Source: an uncultured Pseudoalteromonas sp. (GTDB lineage: Bacteria > Pseudomonadota > Gammaproteobacteria > Enterobacterales > Alteromonadaceae). From it: a stretch of 64,000 nt of DNA. A model generated the notes under the pieces. That model had not been told where the DNA came from. It saw nothing but the letters and a program-made list of their open reading frames with translations, and searched no databases. This document shows, in pieces, positions 52,835-61,338 of this stretch. Where the stretch lies: NCBI GenBank assembly GCA_947493455.1, contig CANLRB010000001.1, positions 744,001 to 808,000 of the forward strand, written 5' to 3'. How positions within the stretch are numbered: the first letter of the stretch is position 1; each line of letters begins with the position of its first letter. Position numbers and translations under genes: made by a program.

Positions 52835-53380
52835 ATGAAAGGAACAATATTTATTTCCCTACAAGAGTTTGTTGAGCAAAATCATGGCTACGAGGTATGG
52901 GACGGAGTCATCGAGTCTACTCATCTAGCATCAAATGGTATTTACACTTCGACTAAAAACTACCCTGACGAAGAACTCTTTGCATTAGTTGGAGCATTAT
53001 CAAGCAAACTTAATGTTACAGCACCGAATCTTGTCCGCCTATTTGGTGAGTTTCTATTTCCTGTTTTACTCCCATTTGCACCACCTGATGCTAAAAACGC
53101 GCCATCGCTCAGAGCCTTTTTACTCATGGTCGATGAAGTCATTCATGTTGAAGTCAAAAAACTCTATACCGATTCCAATTTACCTGAATTTGACTATGAT
53201 GAACAAAACGACAATGAACTCATCATGATATATCGCTCTCCCCGCAAGTTATGTCACCTCTCAGAAGGACTTATTCAAGGTGCAGCAAAGCATTTTAATC
53301 AGCCCATAGAAATATCCCAACCTAAGTGCATGCATATGGGCGCTGATGATTGCCATATTAAAGTGATATTTAATGACTGA
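52835..53380 (+). CDS. hnoX: H-NOX heme nitric-oxide sensor
   Basis: A 181-residue cytosolic heme protein. The proximal heme ligand is His104 in DEVIHVEVKKLY, and the porphyrin-propionate motif YxSxR is Tyr133-Ser135-Arg137 (MIYRSPRK). The position matching the distal-pocket Tyr of oxygen-binding H-NOX is Leu142, so NO selectivity over O2 is expected. It should regulate the kinase gene that overlaps its 3' end by 8 bp. In Shewanella and Vibrio relatives NO-bound H-NOX inhibits the kinase. It is divergent from the HnoD-like gene. Confidence 0.95.
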   Translation: MKGTIFISLQEFVEQNHGYEVWDGVIESTHLASNGIYTSTKNYPDEELFALVGALSSKLNVTAPNLVRLFGEFLFPVLLPFAPPDAKNAPSLRAFLLMVDEVIHVEVKKLYTDSNLPEFDYDEQNDNELIMIYRSPRKLCHLSEGLIQGAAKHFNQPIEISQPKCMHMGADDCHIKVIFND

Positions 53381-54884
53381 CGTAGACTATAAAAATGAAT
53401 TTAAAGCACTCGAGCGCATACTAATGCGGGAGCGCGCTGCAAGAAAAGAAGCTGAGAGTGAATTAGAAGCGTATTCACAACGATTGTATCGACAAGAGCA
53501 GCAATACAAATTAGATCAAAGTGAAATTGATAATAAACAAATACAACTGGAGTTTTTAACCGGCCTTTTGGCGGAAACCTGGCGAAAACCAAGTTTAAAA
53601 CAGATTATAGAAAATTACTTGGAACGAACTAGCCTCTTTATGGTGAAAGCCCATTGCTTATTTATTGAGTTAACTGACAGTGCGGTCATAAAAAAATGCC
53701 AATTTAATTCGGCTAAAAAATCAGACGCTGAAACTAATTTAACACTCGAATTTAAGCAGCTGCTAAATACGCTAGAGCGAAAAAAAGTTTACTCTGATCT
53801 CAAAATATATAACGAGTGCAAGATGTACTCAGTAGATTCAATAACTAAAAATTATCACGGTATATTTAGTCATAGTGTGATGCTGCCATTATACGAAAGC
53901 AGCAAATCATCCTACAGCGTAATCGGTATCATTGCCCTTCTCTACGTCAATGACAATGACATAAATATCAATAAATTACAGACCTTAGAATCTTCTCGCA
54001 GCATGCTTTCAGTGGCGATTGAACGCAAACGCTCCGAAGAGCAACTGCAACAACAACTGATCGAACTCGCCGATGTCAATCAAGCACTTGAACAAACGCA
54101 GCAGCAACTTCTCGAGCAAGAAAAGCTCGCATCACTCGGCTTACTTGCCGCCGGTGTCGCACATGAAATAAACAACCCTGTCGGTTTTGTACTTAGTAAT
54201 CTCGATACCATGCACGACTATGTGGGTGATATGCAAAATACGTTTAAGCCCTTATTACTTGACCCAGGCACTATTGACATCGAAAGCTGTAATCAGCTGA
54301 TATCACAATGCCGAGATATCGACTTACCGTTTTTAATTCAAGACAGTCAAGAGATATTAAAATCTTCAGTAGAGGGGCTTGAGCGTGTTAAGACAATTGT
54401 GTCGGATCTCAGTACTTTTTCTCGCATGGATAACGACGAGCTTGAACCCATTGATTTATCGCTCGTTGTCAAAAAATCACTCAATATGGTGACGAATGAA
54501 TTTAAATATAAACATCAAATTAACTCAGATTTACTCGACCACGCCCAAATACTCGGAAGTGAAGGTCAATTGCAGCAAGTGTTAATCAACCTCTTTATGA
54601 ATGCAAAACATGCGATGCAAAATGGTGGTACATTAAACATTCATATGTATCGCGAAAAAAATAAAATTTTGCTCAGCATTAAAGATGAAGGGCATGGTAT
54701 TAAAAAAGAACATTTGAAAGACATATTTACACCGTTTTTTACGACAAAGGCACCGGGTGAAGGTACTGGCTTGGGTCTTGCAATTTCTTACAGTATTCTT
54801 CAACAGCACAGTGCAAAAGTGAAAGTAAATAGTGAAGTCGATAAAGGGACCGAGTTTCTTCTCACCTTTTTCGAGCTTCACTAA
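53373..54884 (+). CDS. hnoK: H-NOX-associated histidine kinase (HnoK/HahK-like)
   Basis: A 503-residue soluble kinase. An N-terminal coiled coil spans about 8-60, a GAF-like sensory domain about 60-220, and a second coiled coil leads to HisKA with His264 (GVAHEINNPVGFVLSN). HATPase has N-box NLFMNAKHA, G1 DEGHGI and GTGLGLAISYS. The HEINNP-type H-box is shared with known H-NOX-associated kinases. There are no transmembrane helices, fitting a cytosolic complex with H-NOX. It overlaps the H-NOX gene by 8 bp. With no receiver of its own, it probably phosphorylates the HnoD-like protein and other regulators encoded elsewhere. Confidence 0.92.
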   Translation: MTDVDYKNEFKALERILMRERAARKEAESELEAYSQRLYRQEQQYKLDQSEIDNKQIQLEFLTGLLAETWRKPSLKQIIENYLERTSLFMVKAHCLFIELTDSAVIKKCQFNSAKKSDAETNLTLEFKQLLNTLERKKVYSDLKIYNECKMYSVDSITKNYHGIFSHSVMLPLYESSKSSYSVIGIIALLYVNDNDININKLQTLESSRSMLSVAIERKRSEEQLQQQLIELADVNQALEQTQQQLLEQEKLASLGLLAAGVAHEINNPVGFVLSNLDTMHDYVGDMQNTFKPLLLDPGTIDIESCNQLISQCRDIDLPFLIQDSQEILKSSVEGLERVKTIVSDLSTFSRMDNDELEPIDLSLVVKKSLNMVTNEFKYKHQINSDLLDHAQILGSEGQLQQVLINLFMNAKHAMQNGGTLNIHMYREKNKILLSIKDEGHGIKKEHLKDIFTPFFTTKAPGEGTGLGLAISYSILQQHSAKVKVNSEVDKGTEFLLTFFELH

Positions 54885-54900
54885 CTTTTGCCGATTCAGC

Positions 54901-56928
54901 TTAAACTTTTTGATTTAGGCTCGATATTTTTTTATCGAGCACACTGCTATCGAGTGGCTTAGTTAATACATCATGCATGCCCGCCGCTAAACACCTTTTT
55001 TTATCATCAACTCCTGCATTCGCCGTCAATGCAATAATTGGTGTTTGTATCTTCATCTCTTTAATCTTTTTAGCCGCAGTAATCCCATCCATTTCAGGCA
55101 TCATCATATCCATTAAAATTAAATCGTAATTATTTTCCATAGCGGCTTCGACTGCCAATTTACCATTTTCAACAATCGTTACATGATGGTTTCGCTTTTC
55201 TAAAATCGCTTTAATTACAAATTGGTTGGCGATATTATCTTCGGCTACAAGAATATTGAATGATTGTTTATTTGACTGAATTTGTTGACTCAACTCAGCA
55301 GCCCCATTGTCTTCTACAATCCGCTGGATCGGCAGTGTCACAACAAACTCGGTGCCAACACCCATTTCACTATGACATTTAATGTCCCCGTGCATTAAGT
55401 TGAGTAAGCGCTTCGCAATACTTAAACCCAATCCAACCCCTTGTTGCCGTGCTTTAACATCAGACACGCATTGAGTAAAAGGCTCAAATAGTTCCGACAC
55501 CTCATTAGCCGCAATGCCGGTTCCGCTATCAATCACTTGCACTAATAGATTGTCGTTTTGACGATTCACGGACAATTTTACAAAGCCCTTTTTCGTAAAC
55601 TTGAACGCGTTTCCCAGTAAATTAAGGATCACTTGAGATAGTCGAACGTCGTCACACAAAATATGTTCAGGGACATCGTCGCCACACAAATAATCAAAAT
55701 TAATTCCCTGCTTAATCGATTGCGTTTCAAATTGTTGGGCGATGTTTTGTAGTAGACGATGAAGATTAATCCGCGTCTCATCGAGCGTCATTTTACCTGC
55801 TTCGATTTTAGCGAAATCGAGAGAGTCAGTAATAACCCCTTGTAATAAATGCGTGCTATGACGCATAAACTCAATTAACTCGAGTTGCTTTTCTGTGGTA
55901 CAAATATCTTCAAGTAATTCAAGTACCCCAATTATGGCATTCATCGGCGTACGAATTTCGTGTGACATCACTGCTAAAAAGTGAGACTTTGCGACACTGG
56001 CGCTCTCGGCTTTTTCTTTCGCATGGCTTAAGTCAATTTCGCGTTGCTTAGCAAATGTAATATCTCTACCGATGCCAAAATACCCCAGAAACTCGCCACT
56101 TTCATCCAAATTCGCTTTACCACTAATCGACAACCAAAACGTATTTCCCTTGCCATCCATCGCCTCATACTCAAAGTTGTGAATCTCTTTGCGGTGATTC
56201 ACTAAATGTAGAAAATGCCCCCACTTTTTTAATTGTATTTGCTCTTTCTGACTGCGAACTTGCAACGGAGTTTGGCCAATAAAATTAGAAAAGTCCTCGT
56301 CAAAACTATTTTGATGATTTGATAAATAACGGTAATGAAGTTCGCTATCTGTTTCCCAAAACCAATCTGATGCAAGTTCTGCAAACGCTTGCAGTCGTTG
56401 TTGGCTCACGGTGAGTGCGTAGGTGCGTTCTTTTATTAGTTGGTTCGCTTTATGTTGTTGCTCTAATTGAACCAAAGCGTGTTTAAAAAGCGCTGAAATA
56501 TCTAGCATGTTAGCTTGTATGGCGTTGTCGAGGTTACAACTTTGCGCCATTAAAAATATAAAAAGGCCTTTATACTCAGCGAAGTTAAGTGACATAATAA
56601 TCGCTTTTTGTGGATTCCACGGCACATCCAACATGCGCCACTCGAGTGTTTTTGACAAGTTGTCAGTAGTGACAATGTGTTTTTCCAAAGCCGCTTCAAA
56701 TAAAGTTCCCATATGCCACTGGTGCTCCACAACCGCTTCATGGGTTGATGCTAATGTAACCCAATGGCTTTTTCTCTGCATCGACAACACCACCAGCTCT
56801 TCAAGTTGCATGTATTTTGCGAGATATATTTTAAGCCGCACGAGCGACTCTTGCGCACTTTTAGAGCACGCAAGACTCGCAATACAGTCTAATAAGTCAG
56901 TTCGATTAAAGTAGTCCATTATTCGCAT
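54901..56928 (-). CDS. PAS hybrid histidine kinase with C-terminal receiver
   Basis: A 675-residue soluble kinase. An N-terminal GAF-like domain occupies about 10-155, a short coiled coil about 156-180, and PAS plus PAC about 180-292 (ending GYFGIGRDITFAKQRE). HisKA has His323 ([14 protein letters not shown]). HATPase has G1 DSGTGIA and GVGLGLSIAKRL. The C-terminal receiver (about 555-672) has its Asp near 607 (LILMDMMMPEMDG). There is no HPt, so it needs a separate phosphotransferase, and a LuxU-like HPt is encoded 1 kb away. The start codon is uncertain (an alternative ATG at 56919); no strong ribosome site. Convergent with the H-NOX kinase, 16 bp apart. Confidence 0.88.
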   Translation of the reverse strand: MRIMDYFNRTDLLDCIASLACSKSAQESLVRLKIYLAKYMQLEELVVLSMQRKSHWVTLASTHEAVVEHQWHMGTLFEAALEKHIVTTDNLSKTLEWRMLDVPWNPQKAIIMSLNFAEYKGLFIFLMAQSCNLDNAIQANMLDISALFKHALVQLEQQHKANQLIKERTYALTVSQQRLQAFAELASDWFWETDSELHYRYLSNHQNSFDEDFSNFIGQTPLQVRSQKEQIQLKKWGHFLHLVNHRKEIHNFEYEAMDGKGNTFWLSISGKANLDESGEFLGYFGIGRDITFAKQREIDLSHAKEKAESASVAKSHFLAVMSHEIRTPMNAIIGVLELLEDICTTEKQLELIEFMRHSTHLLQGVITDSLDFAKIEAGKMTLDETRINLHRLLQNIAQQFETQSIKQGINFDYLCGDDVPEHILCDDVRLSQVILNLLGNAFKFTKKGFVKLSVNRQNDNLLVQVIDSGTGIAANEVSELFEPFTQCVSDVKARQQGVGLGLSIAKRLLNLMHGDIKCHSEMGVGTEFVVTLPIQRIVEDNGAAELSQQIQSNKQSFNILVAEDNIANQFVIKAILEKRNHHVTIVENGKLAVEAAMENNYDLILMDMMMPEMDGITAAKKIKEMKIQTPIIALTANAGVDDKKRCLAAGMHDVLTKPLDSSVLDKKISSLNQKV

Positions 56929-57042
56929 ATTTCGTATATCAATAGCTTAAGCATAGTTAAACAAACACAAAAATGCGTTGCAAAATGCAAACAAGCCTAT
57001 CCCGCATTAAAACTTATTTATATTTTTCAAACACTTATTAGT

Positions 57043-57057
57043 TGGCATCAATATTGT
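57043..57057 (+). promoter_or_regulatory. Candidate sigma-54 promoter upstream of the YvcK-like gene
   Basis: TGGCAT-N5-TTGT has 10 bp between GG and G(T). The -12 GC is replaced by GT, which weakens the call. The predicted start is about 24 nt before ATG 57092. A LuxO-like sigma-54 activator is encoded nearby. Confidence 0.4.
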
Positions 57058-57091
57058 TTTGATTTCGTATCAGGTTTTGTTGGAGTCAGTT

Positions 57092-57988
57092 ATGAAAATA
57101 GTATGTATTGGTGGAGGACACGGATTATCACAGGTGCTGTCAGCGTTAACGAATTCAGACCACGAATTAACAGCAATCATCGCCACAACAGATAACGGCG
57201 GAAGCACAGGACGACTGAGACATGATAAATCACAAATTGCGTTTGGTGATATCCGTCGATGCATATCAAGCCTCGCACCATCTAACCTACTGTTAAACCA
57301 ATTAATCGAGCATCGATTTACCCTTAAAAATGAGCTCGAGTCCCATAGCATGGGAAATATTATGTTGTCTGCACTATCTCAAATGACGGCAACGCCAAGC
57401 GACGCTATCAACCTAATGTGCGCCTTACTCGATGTACAACACACTATTTTGCCAATGTCTGACGAGCCAGTCGATTTAGTTGCAACATTGAGTGACGGAA
57501 CCACAGTGTTCGGCGAGTGCGCAATCGATGCATTAACCACAGTCCCTAAATTGATTTCTCTTTCTCAGTCAGTGAGCGCACAATGCCAAGCTATTCATGC
57601 AATTAAACAAGCTGATTTTATTTTACTCGGCCCAGGAAGCATCTTAACAAGTGTGATCCCTCCACTACTTATCCCAGAATACGCAAACGCACTAAAGCAT
57701 ACATCCGCATGTCGGATTTATATTGAGAACGTTACCAAAGAAAACAGTGTGATGGACCATATACCGCAGCAAGAACAAACAAAATGGGCATGCGATTTAT
57801 TAGGCTATCAATTTTTTGATATTGCGGTTTCTCCCGATGCATTTAGCAGTATCTACCATTTTCACTCACAAGAGAATGGGTTAAACCCAACAACGCGATA
57901 CCAACAAAGTCAGTTAAAACAACTCATCGATGCGTTTATACCGTCAGACGTAAAACCATCTGATGAGTTTAATCATCTAGTTCACTAA
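57092..57988 (+). CDS. YvcK/UPF0052 (CofD-like) family protein
   Basis: A 298-residue cytosolic protein of the CofD/YvcK superfamily. The glycine-rich nucleotide-binding N-terminus is CIGGGHGLSQVL (5-16), followed by TDNGGSTGRLR (near 33-43), GDIRRC, and FILLGPGSILTSVIPPLL near 178-195. The start was moved from 57059 to ATG 57092, which has an ideal GGAG ribosome site. YvcK homologues influence cell-wall/gluconeogenic growth and bind UDP-sugars in Gram-positives; the gammaproteobacterial role is unclear. In Vibrio, as I recall, this gene is also neighbour to luxU and luxO. Its 3' end overlaps the convergent HPt gene by 20 bp. Confidence 0.85.
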   Translation: MKIVCIGGGHGLSQVLSALTNSDHELTAIIATTDNGGSTGRLRHDKSQIAFGDIRRCISSLAPSNLLLNQLIEHRFTLKNELESHSMGNIMLSALSQMTATPSDAINLMCALLDVQHTILPMSDEPVDLVATLSDGTTVFGECAIDALTTVPKLISLSQSVSAQCQAIHAIKQADFILLGPGSILTSVIPPLLIPEYANALKHTSACRIYIENVTKENSVMDHIPQQEQTKWACDLLGYQFFDIAVSPDAFSSIYHFHSQENGLNPTTRYQQSQLKQLIDAFIPSDVKPSDEFNHLVH

Positions 57989-58304
57989 GTGTCGGGAGTT
58001 GACTCATGGTTTGTACGTATACGGTTGATAAATTGGGCAGATTACTCGCGAAATCAGTTTCATTGTTTTCCTTAGCAGCAAGCTCAAGTTGCGCGGCAAT
58101 GTCACTTAACTCATCTGCACCATATGATTTCGCACAACTTTTTAAACTGTGTGCCAGTCGCTCACTCTCGTCCATAAGCTCTGACGAATTACAAAGTGAT
58201 TGCACAAGCCGTGCACTTTCCTTTTCAAAAATACCAAAAAGTTGTATCAACGCTTCGCTGCCAACATCCGATTTTAATTGCTTTAATGTGTCTTTATTGA
58301 ACAT
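57969..58304 (-). CDS. luxU: LuxU-like HPt phosphotransferase
   Basis: A 111-residue single-domain HPt. The start at ATG 58304 begins MFNKDTLKQL. The phospho-histidine is His52 in RLAHSLKSCAKSYGADEL, matching the HALKSSAASFGADRL segment recalled for Vibrio LuxU. A four-helix bundle is expected. Its probable phosphodonors are hybrid kinases such as that at 54901, and the acceptor is the LuxO-like regulator at 59363. The symbol rests on similarity plus neighbourhood, not on function. It is convergent with the YvcK-like gene (20-bp overlap) and divergent from the glycosyltransferase, only 27 bp between start codons. Confidence 0.78.
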   Translation of the reverse strand: MFNKDTLKQLKSDVGSEALIQLFGIFEKESARLVQSLCNSSELMDESERLAHSLKSCAKSYGADELSDIAAQLELAAKENNETDFASNLPNLSTVYVQTMSQLPTLSELDD

Positions 58305-58331
58305 ACATAGCCAACCTAAAGGGGACATATC

Positions 58332-59348
58332 ATGAATAAAAAAATAGTCTTATTGGTAGATTCTAGTCTATTTGGCGGAATTGAAAGCCATTTATTACAA
58401 TTGGCCCGATTACTGAAGCAGAACGACGTCACCGTACAGCTTTTATTTTATCAAGACCATCGAAACGCGGCTTTTTATCAAGCTCTTAAGCGTTATAACT
58501 GCCCTTATACTTGCTTAACGGGCAATCCACTTGAGCTATATAAATATCTTCAAAGCCATGACCGTAATATAGCGTTGCACACTCATGGCTACAAAGCGAG
58601 TGTGGTTGGAAAAATAGTATGCTTTCTACTCGGTATGCACTGTATTTCTACCTATCATGCCGGTGAATCGGGCACCGGTGTTGTTAAATTCTATAACTGG
58701 CTTGATAAAAAGATGAGTTTTTTATCAAAGAACTTCGCTGTATCAGAACCAATCCAACGCCAATTGGATAACGCGACATTGTTAAATAACTTTGTTATTA
58801 ATACGCAAAAAACAATTAAGTATATTCAGCCGAAACCAATGCTCAATATCGCCTATGTCGGGCGTTTATCGTTTGAAAAAGGCCCCGATCGCTTTATTAA
58901 ACTCGCCAGTTCCGTATGCGATAACCCACATCTAAAATTTCATGTGTTTGGCGATGGGCCAATGAAAAGCACATTAAAACCGACAAGCAAAAATGTTACG
59001 TTTCACGGTGTGCAAACAATGGATAACTGCTGGCATCATATCGATTTACTTATCGTGCCATCACGCGAGGAAGGACTCCCTATGGCAGTGCTTGAAGCGA
59101 TCAATCATCAAATTCCGGTACTATGCACACCTGTTGGCGCACTCCCAACACTCATTCAAAGTGGGTTTAATGGCTTATTGAGTTCAAATTCATCAACCAA
59201 TGCATTGCGTGATTCATTCTCAACATGGTTAAACGCATCCCCAGCATATCGACTTTCACTGGCGCTAAACGCAAAAGCTAAATTAATTAAGTATTACTCG
59301 GGAAAACAACAGTTGCATCAACATCTCACTGTATACACCGAGCAATAA
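58332..59348 (+). CDS. GT-B family 4-type glycosyltransferase
   Basis: A 338-residue glycosyltransferase. The N-terminal Rossmann domain begins KIVLLVDSSLFGGIESHL (4-21) and the C-terminal domain begins IAYVGRLSFEKGPDRFI (near 173). The nucleotide-sugar EX7E motif lies in EEGLPMAVLEA (near 254-264). It is cytosolic or membrane-peripheral and retains the features of group 1/4 enzymes that build exopolysaccharide or lipopolysaccharide. Strong AAAGGGG ribosome site. It sits between luxU and luxO-like genes, on the opposite strand to both, and may have been inserted into an older luxO-luxU pair; it may contribute to the polysaccharide exported by the genes at 61-64 kb. Confidence 0.88.
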   Translation: MNKKIVLLVDSSLFGGIESHLLQLARLLKQNDVTVQLLFYQDHRNAAFYQALKRYNCPYTCLTGNPLELYKYLQSHDRNIALHTHGYKASVVGKIVCFLLGMHCISTYHAGESGTGVVKFYNWLDKKMSFLSKNFAVSEPIQRQLDNATLLNNFVINTQKTIKYIQPKPMLNIAYVGRLSFEKGPDRFIKLASSVCDNPHLKFHVFGDGPMKSTLKPTSKNVTFHGVQTMDNCWHHIDLLIVPSREEGLPMAVLEAINHQIPVLCTPVGALPTLIQSGFNGLLSSNSSTNALRDSFSTWLNASPAYRLSLALNAKAKLIKYYSGKQQLHQHLTVYTEQ

Positions 59349-59362
59349 TATCTTATATGAAG

Positions 59363-60772
59363 TCAAACGGTTACTTCATCCCACGACTTCATTTTTCGAT
59401 AAACAGTCGATGGGCTTAAATCTAACATCGCCGCCGCTTTTGGGATATTGTTACCACAAATAGAAATTGCGCGTTCAATATAACGTTTTTCAATGATCCA
59501 AAGCGGTTCAATTTCTTGGTTGTCTGGCACAGGTATCGGCGCTTCATCGCTCTTCGTATCAAAAACGTGTGACTGCATATTGCTAACTTCAGCGTGACTG
59601 TGTTGAGCCACCTCAGGAAAAGGCGGAAACATTGCAGCACTAATTGTTGGTTCATTATGCATAACTAAAATATTTCGGATCATATTTTCAAGTTGACGCA
59701 CGTTACCTGGCCAACTATAACTGAGCAGTTTTTGCCGCGCATCAATACTCAACCCCTTAAACTTTTTATTTTCTTCTTTACTTATTCGTTTAAAGAGCCG
59801 CTCTGCGATTTCTATCACATCATTGTCTCTTTCACGAAGTGGCGGCAACTGCAGGGGAATAACATACAAGCGATAGTACAAATCCTCTCTAAAACGCCCT
59901 TGTTGAACCTCGATCCACGGATCGCGATTTGTCGCACAAACAAAGCGAACATCAACTTTCTGCTCTTTTTCACTACCTACTTTTTGAAAACAACCTGTTT
60001 GAATAAAGCGCAGCAGTTTACTTTGCAAGTTTAAATCCATTTCACACAGTTCGTCTAAAAACAAGGTTCCTCCGTCGGCAAGGCCTGCAGCACCTTCGCG
60101 ATTGGTTGTTGCACCGGTAAACGCACCTTTAACATGGCCAAAAATTTCACTTTCAATTAAATCTTTTGGAATAGCGGCGCAGTTTATGGCAATAAACGGC
60201 TTTTTAGTTCGCTGGCTGCACTGATGCACTGCGCGTGCGCAAAGCTCTTTACCCGTGCCGCTCTCACCTGTGATAAACACCGTTGCTTTACTTGATGCGG
60301 CATTCGAAATAATTTGGTATATCGACTGCATACACGGTGAACTACCGACCAAATCACAAAACTGACCGTTTTCATATTTATTGACAAGTTGTTCAACTTT
60401 TTCTGTCAAATTTTTGAGTTTCAACGCATTATTAACGGTAATGCGAAAACGCTCTGCATCAATTGGTTTTTCTAAAAAATCAGTCGCCCCATAACGAATT
60501 GCTTCAACCGCTAGTTCTTTTGACGCATGAGCAGTTAAAACAATAACCTGAGGTCTATCTTGCGAAGGAAGTTGCGCTAGAATATCCATGCCATTCATAT
60601 CGGGCAGCATAATATCCAAAATAATTAGGTCTGGCTTTTCATGAGTTAAGTAGGTAAGAGCATCACTGCCAGTACCAACAACATCGGTTTGAATACCAGT
60701 TGGGATCATATACGACTGGTACAACATCGCGAGCGACTCAGTATCTTCAACAATTAGCAGTTTTGGCGCCAT
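59363..60772 (-). CDS. luxO: LuxO-like sigma-54-dependent response regulator
   Basis: A 469-residue regulator. The start at ATG 60772 has ribosome site GAGGAG. The receiver has Asp53 (IILDIMLPD) and Lys102. AAA+ has Walker A GESGTGKE (169-176), a canonical GAFTGA loop (216-221) and Walker [12 protein letters not shown], and a Fis-type helix-turn-helix lies at about 430-469 ([20 protein letters not shown]). Long segments match Vibrio LuxO as I recall it, including [21 protein letters not shown] and VCATNRDPW. With LuxU-like and YvcK-like genes nearby, orthology is likely. Targets are unknown: I saw no Qrr-like RNA here. Adjacent exopolysaccharide genes make polysaccharide control plausible. 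Confidence 0.88.
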   Translation of the reverse strand: MAPKLLIVEDTESLAMLYQSYMIPTGIQTDVVGTGSDALTYLTHEKPDLIILDIMLPDMNGMDILAQLPSQDRPQVIVLTAHASKELAVEAIRYGATDFLEKPIDAERFRITVNNALKLKNLTEKVEQLVNKYENGQFCDLVGSSPCMQSIYQIISNAASSKATVFITGESGTGKELCARAVHQCSQRTKKPFIAINCAAIPKDLIESEIFGHVKGAFTGATTNREGAAGLADGGTLFLDELCEMDLNLQSKLLRFIQTGCFQKVGSEKEQKVDVRFVCATNRDPWIEVQQGRFREDLYYRLYVIPLQLPPLRERDNDVIEIAERLFKRISKEENKKFKGLSIDARQKLLSYSWPGNVRQLENMIRNILVMHNEPTISAAMFPPFPEVAQHSHAEVSNMQSHVFDTKSDEAPIPVPDNQEIEPLWIIEKRYIERAISICGNNIPKAAAMLDLSPSTVYRKMKSWDEVTV

Positions 60773-60912
60773 ATCTGCTCCTCTGATTATTCTTAAATTC
60801 CTATAACTAAGTATTGACGAGCTCAGCAAAACTGCAATTTTTAAGTGAGTAAAAAGTTAAAAAACGATAGAAAATTAGAGATATACCAAATTTAGTCCTT
60901 ATTCAATACAGC

Positions 60913-61329
60913 TTAACTTTCCAAAAGTTGCAGGCGTACATAAAAATGATTTAACTGCGCCGATGAAATATATTGATAATCAGGAAAGTAATGCTGAATA
61001 AGCGCAATACCCATACCCCCTTCCCTAAGTAACCCATCCTCAATGCAATCGTAATGCTTCGGTTTATTCAATACCTCATAATAAGGTGTTGGATCAATGA
61101 TTTTAACTTCCACCATTGAACGCGATTTAGAAATAACCAGCGTCACCGCTTGATCTTCTCCTTCGCTATGACGAATTAAGTTGGTTAAATATTCAGTCAA
61201 CACCAATGATGTATTTTCAATATCATTTTTGTCGATTGACAGTTGATTCAAGACAGAATTAAGTACGTAGCGCACTTCTGTTACTGCCAACCAAATTAAG
61301 TGAAAACGTCGATAAAATAATGTCGTCAT
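60913..61329 (-). CDS. RsbW-like ATPase / anti-sigma-type serine kinase
   Basis: A 138-residue HATPase_c_2-type protein. A helix with LVLTEYLTNLIRHSEG (N-box, about 42-57) is followed by VEVKIIDPTPYY and a glycine-rich GGMGIALIQHYF (about 104-115) lid. There is no dimerisation or receiver domain, as in RsbW/SpoIIAB-like kinases that act in partner-switching. The ribosome site AAGGTGG is good. It follows the BY-kinase-like gene by 9 bp in the polysaccharide export operon. An anti-anti-sigma (STAS) partner is not in the window. A regulatory role in polysaccharide production is inference. Confidence 0.82.
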   Translation of the reverse strand: MTTLFYRRFHLIWLAVTEVRYVLNSVLNQLSIDKNDIENTSLVLTEYLTNLIRHSEGEDQAVTLVISKSRSMVEVKIIDPTPYYEVLNKPKHYDCIEDGLLREGGMGIALIQHYFPDYQYISSAQLNHFYVRLQLLES

Positions 61330-61338
61330 ATTGCCACC

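Noticed and set aside
60773-60912. Search for a Qrr-like small RNA next to the LuxO-like gene
   Set aside because: No sigma-54 element or terminator-ended hairpin RNA could be seen in this 140-bp gap.
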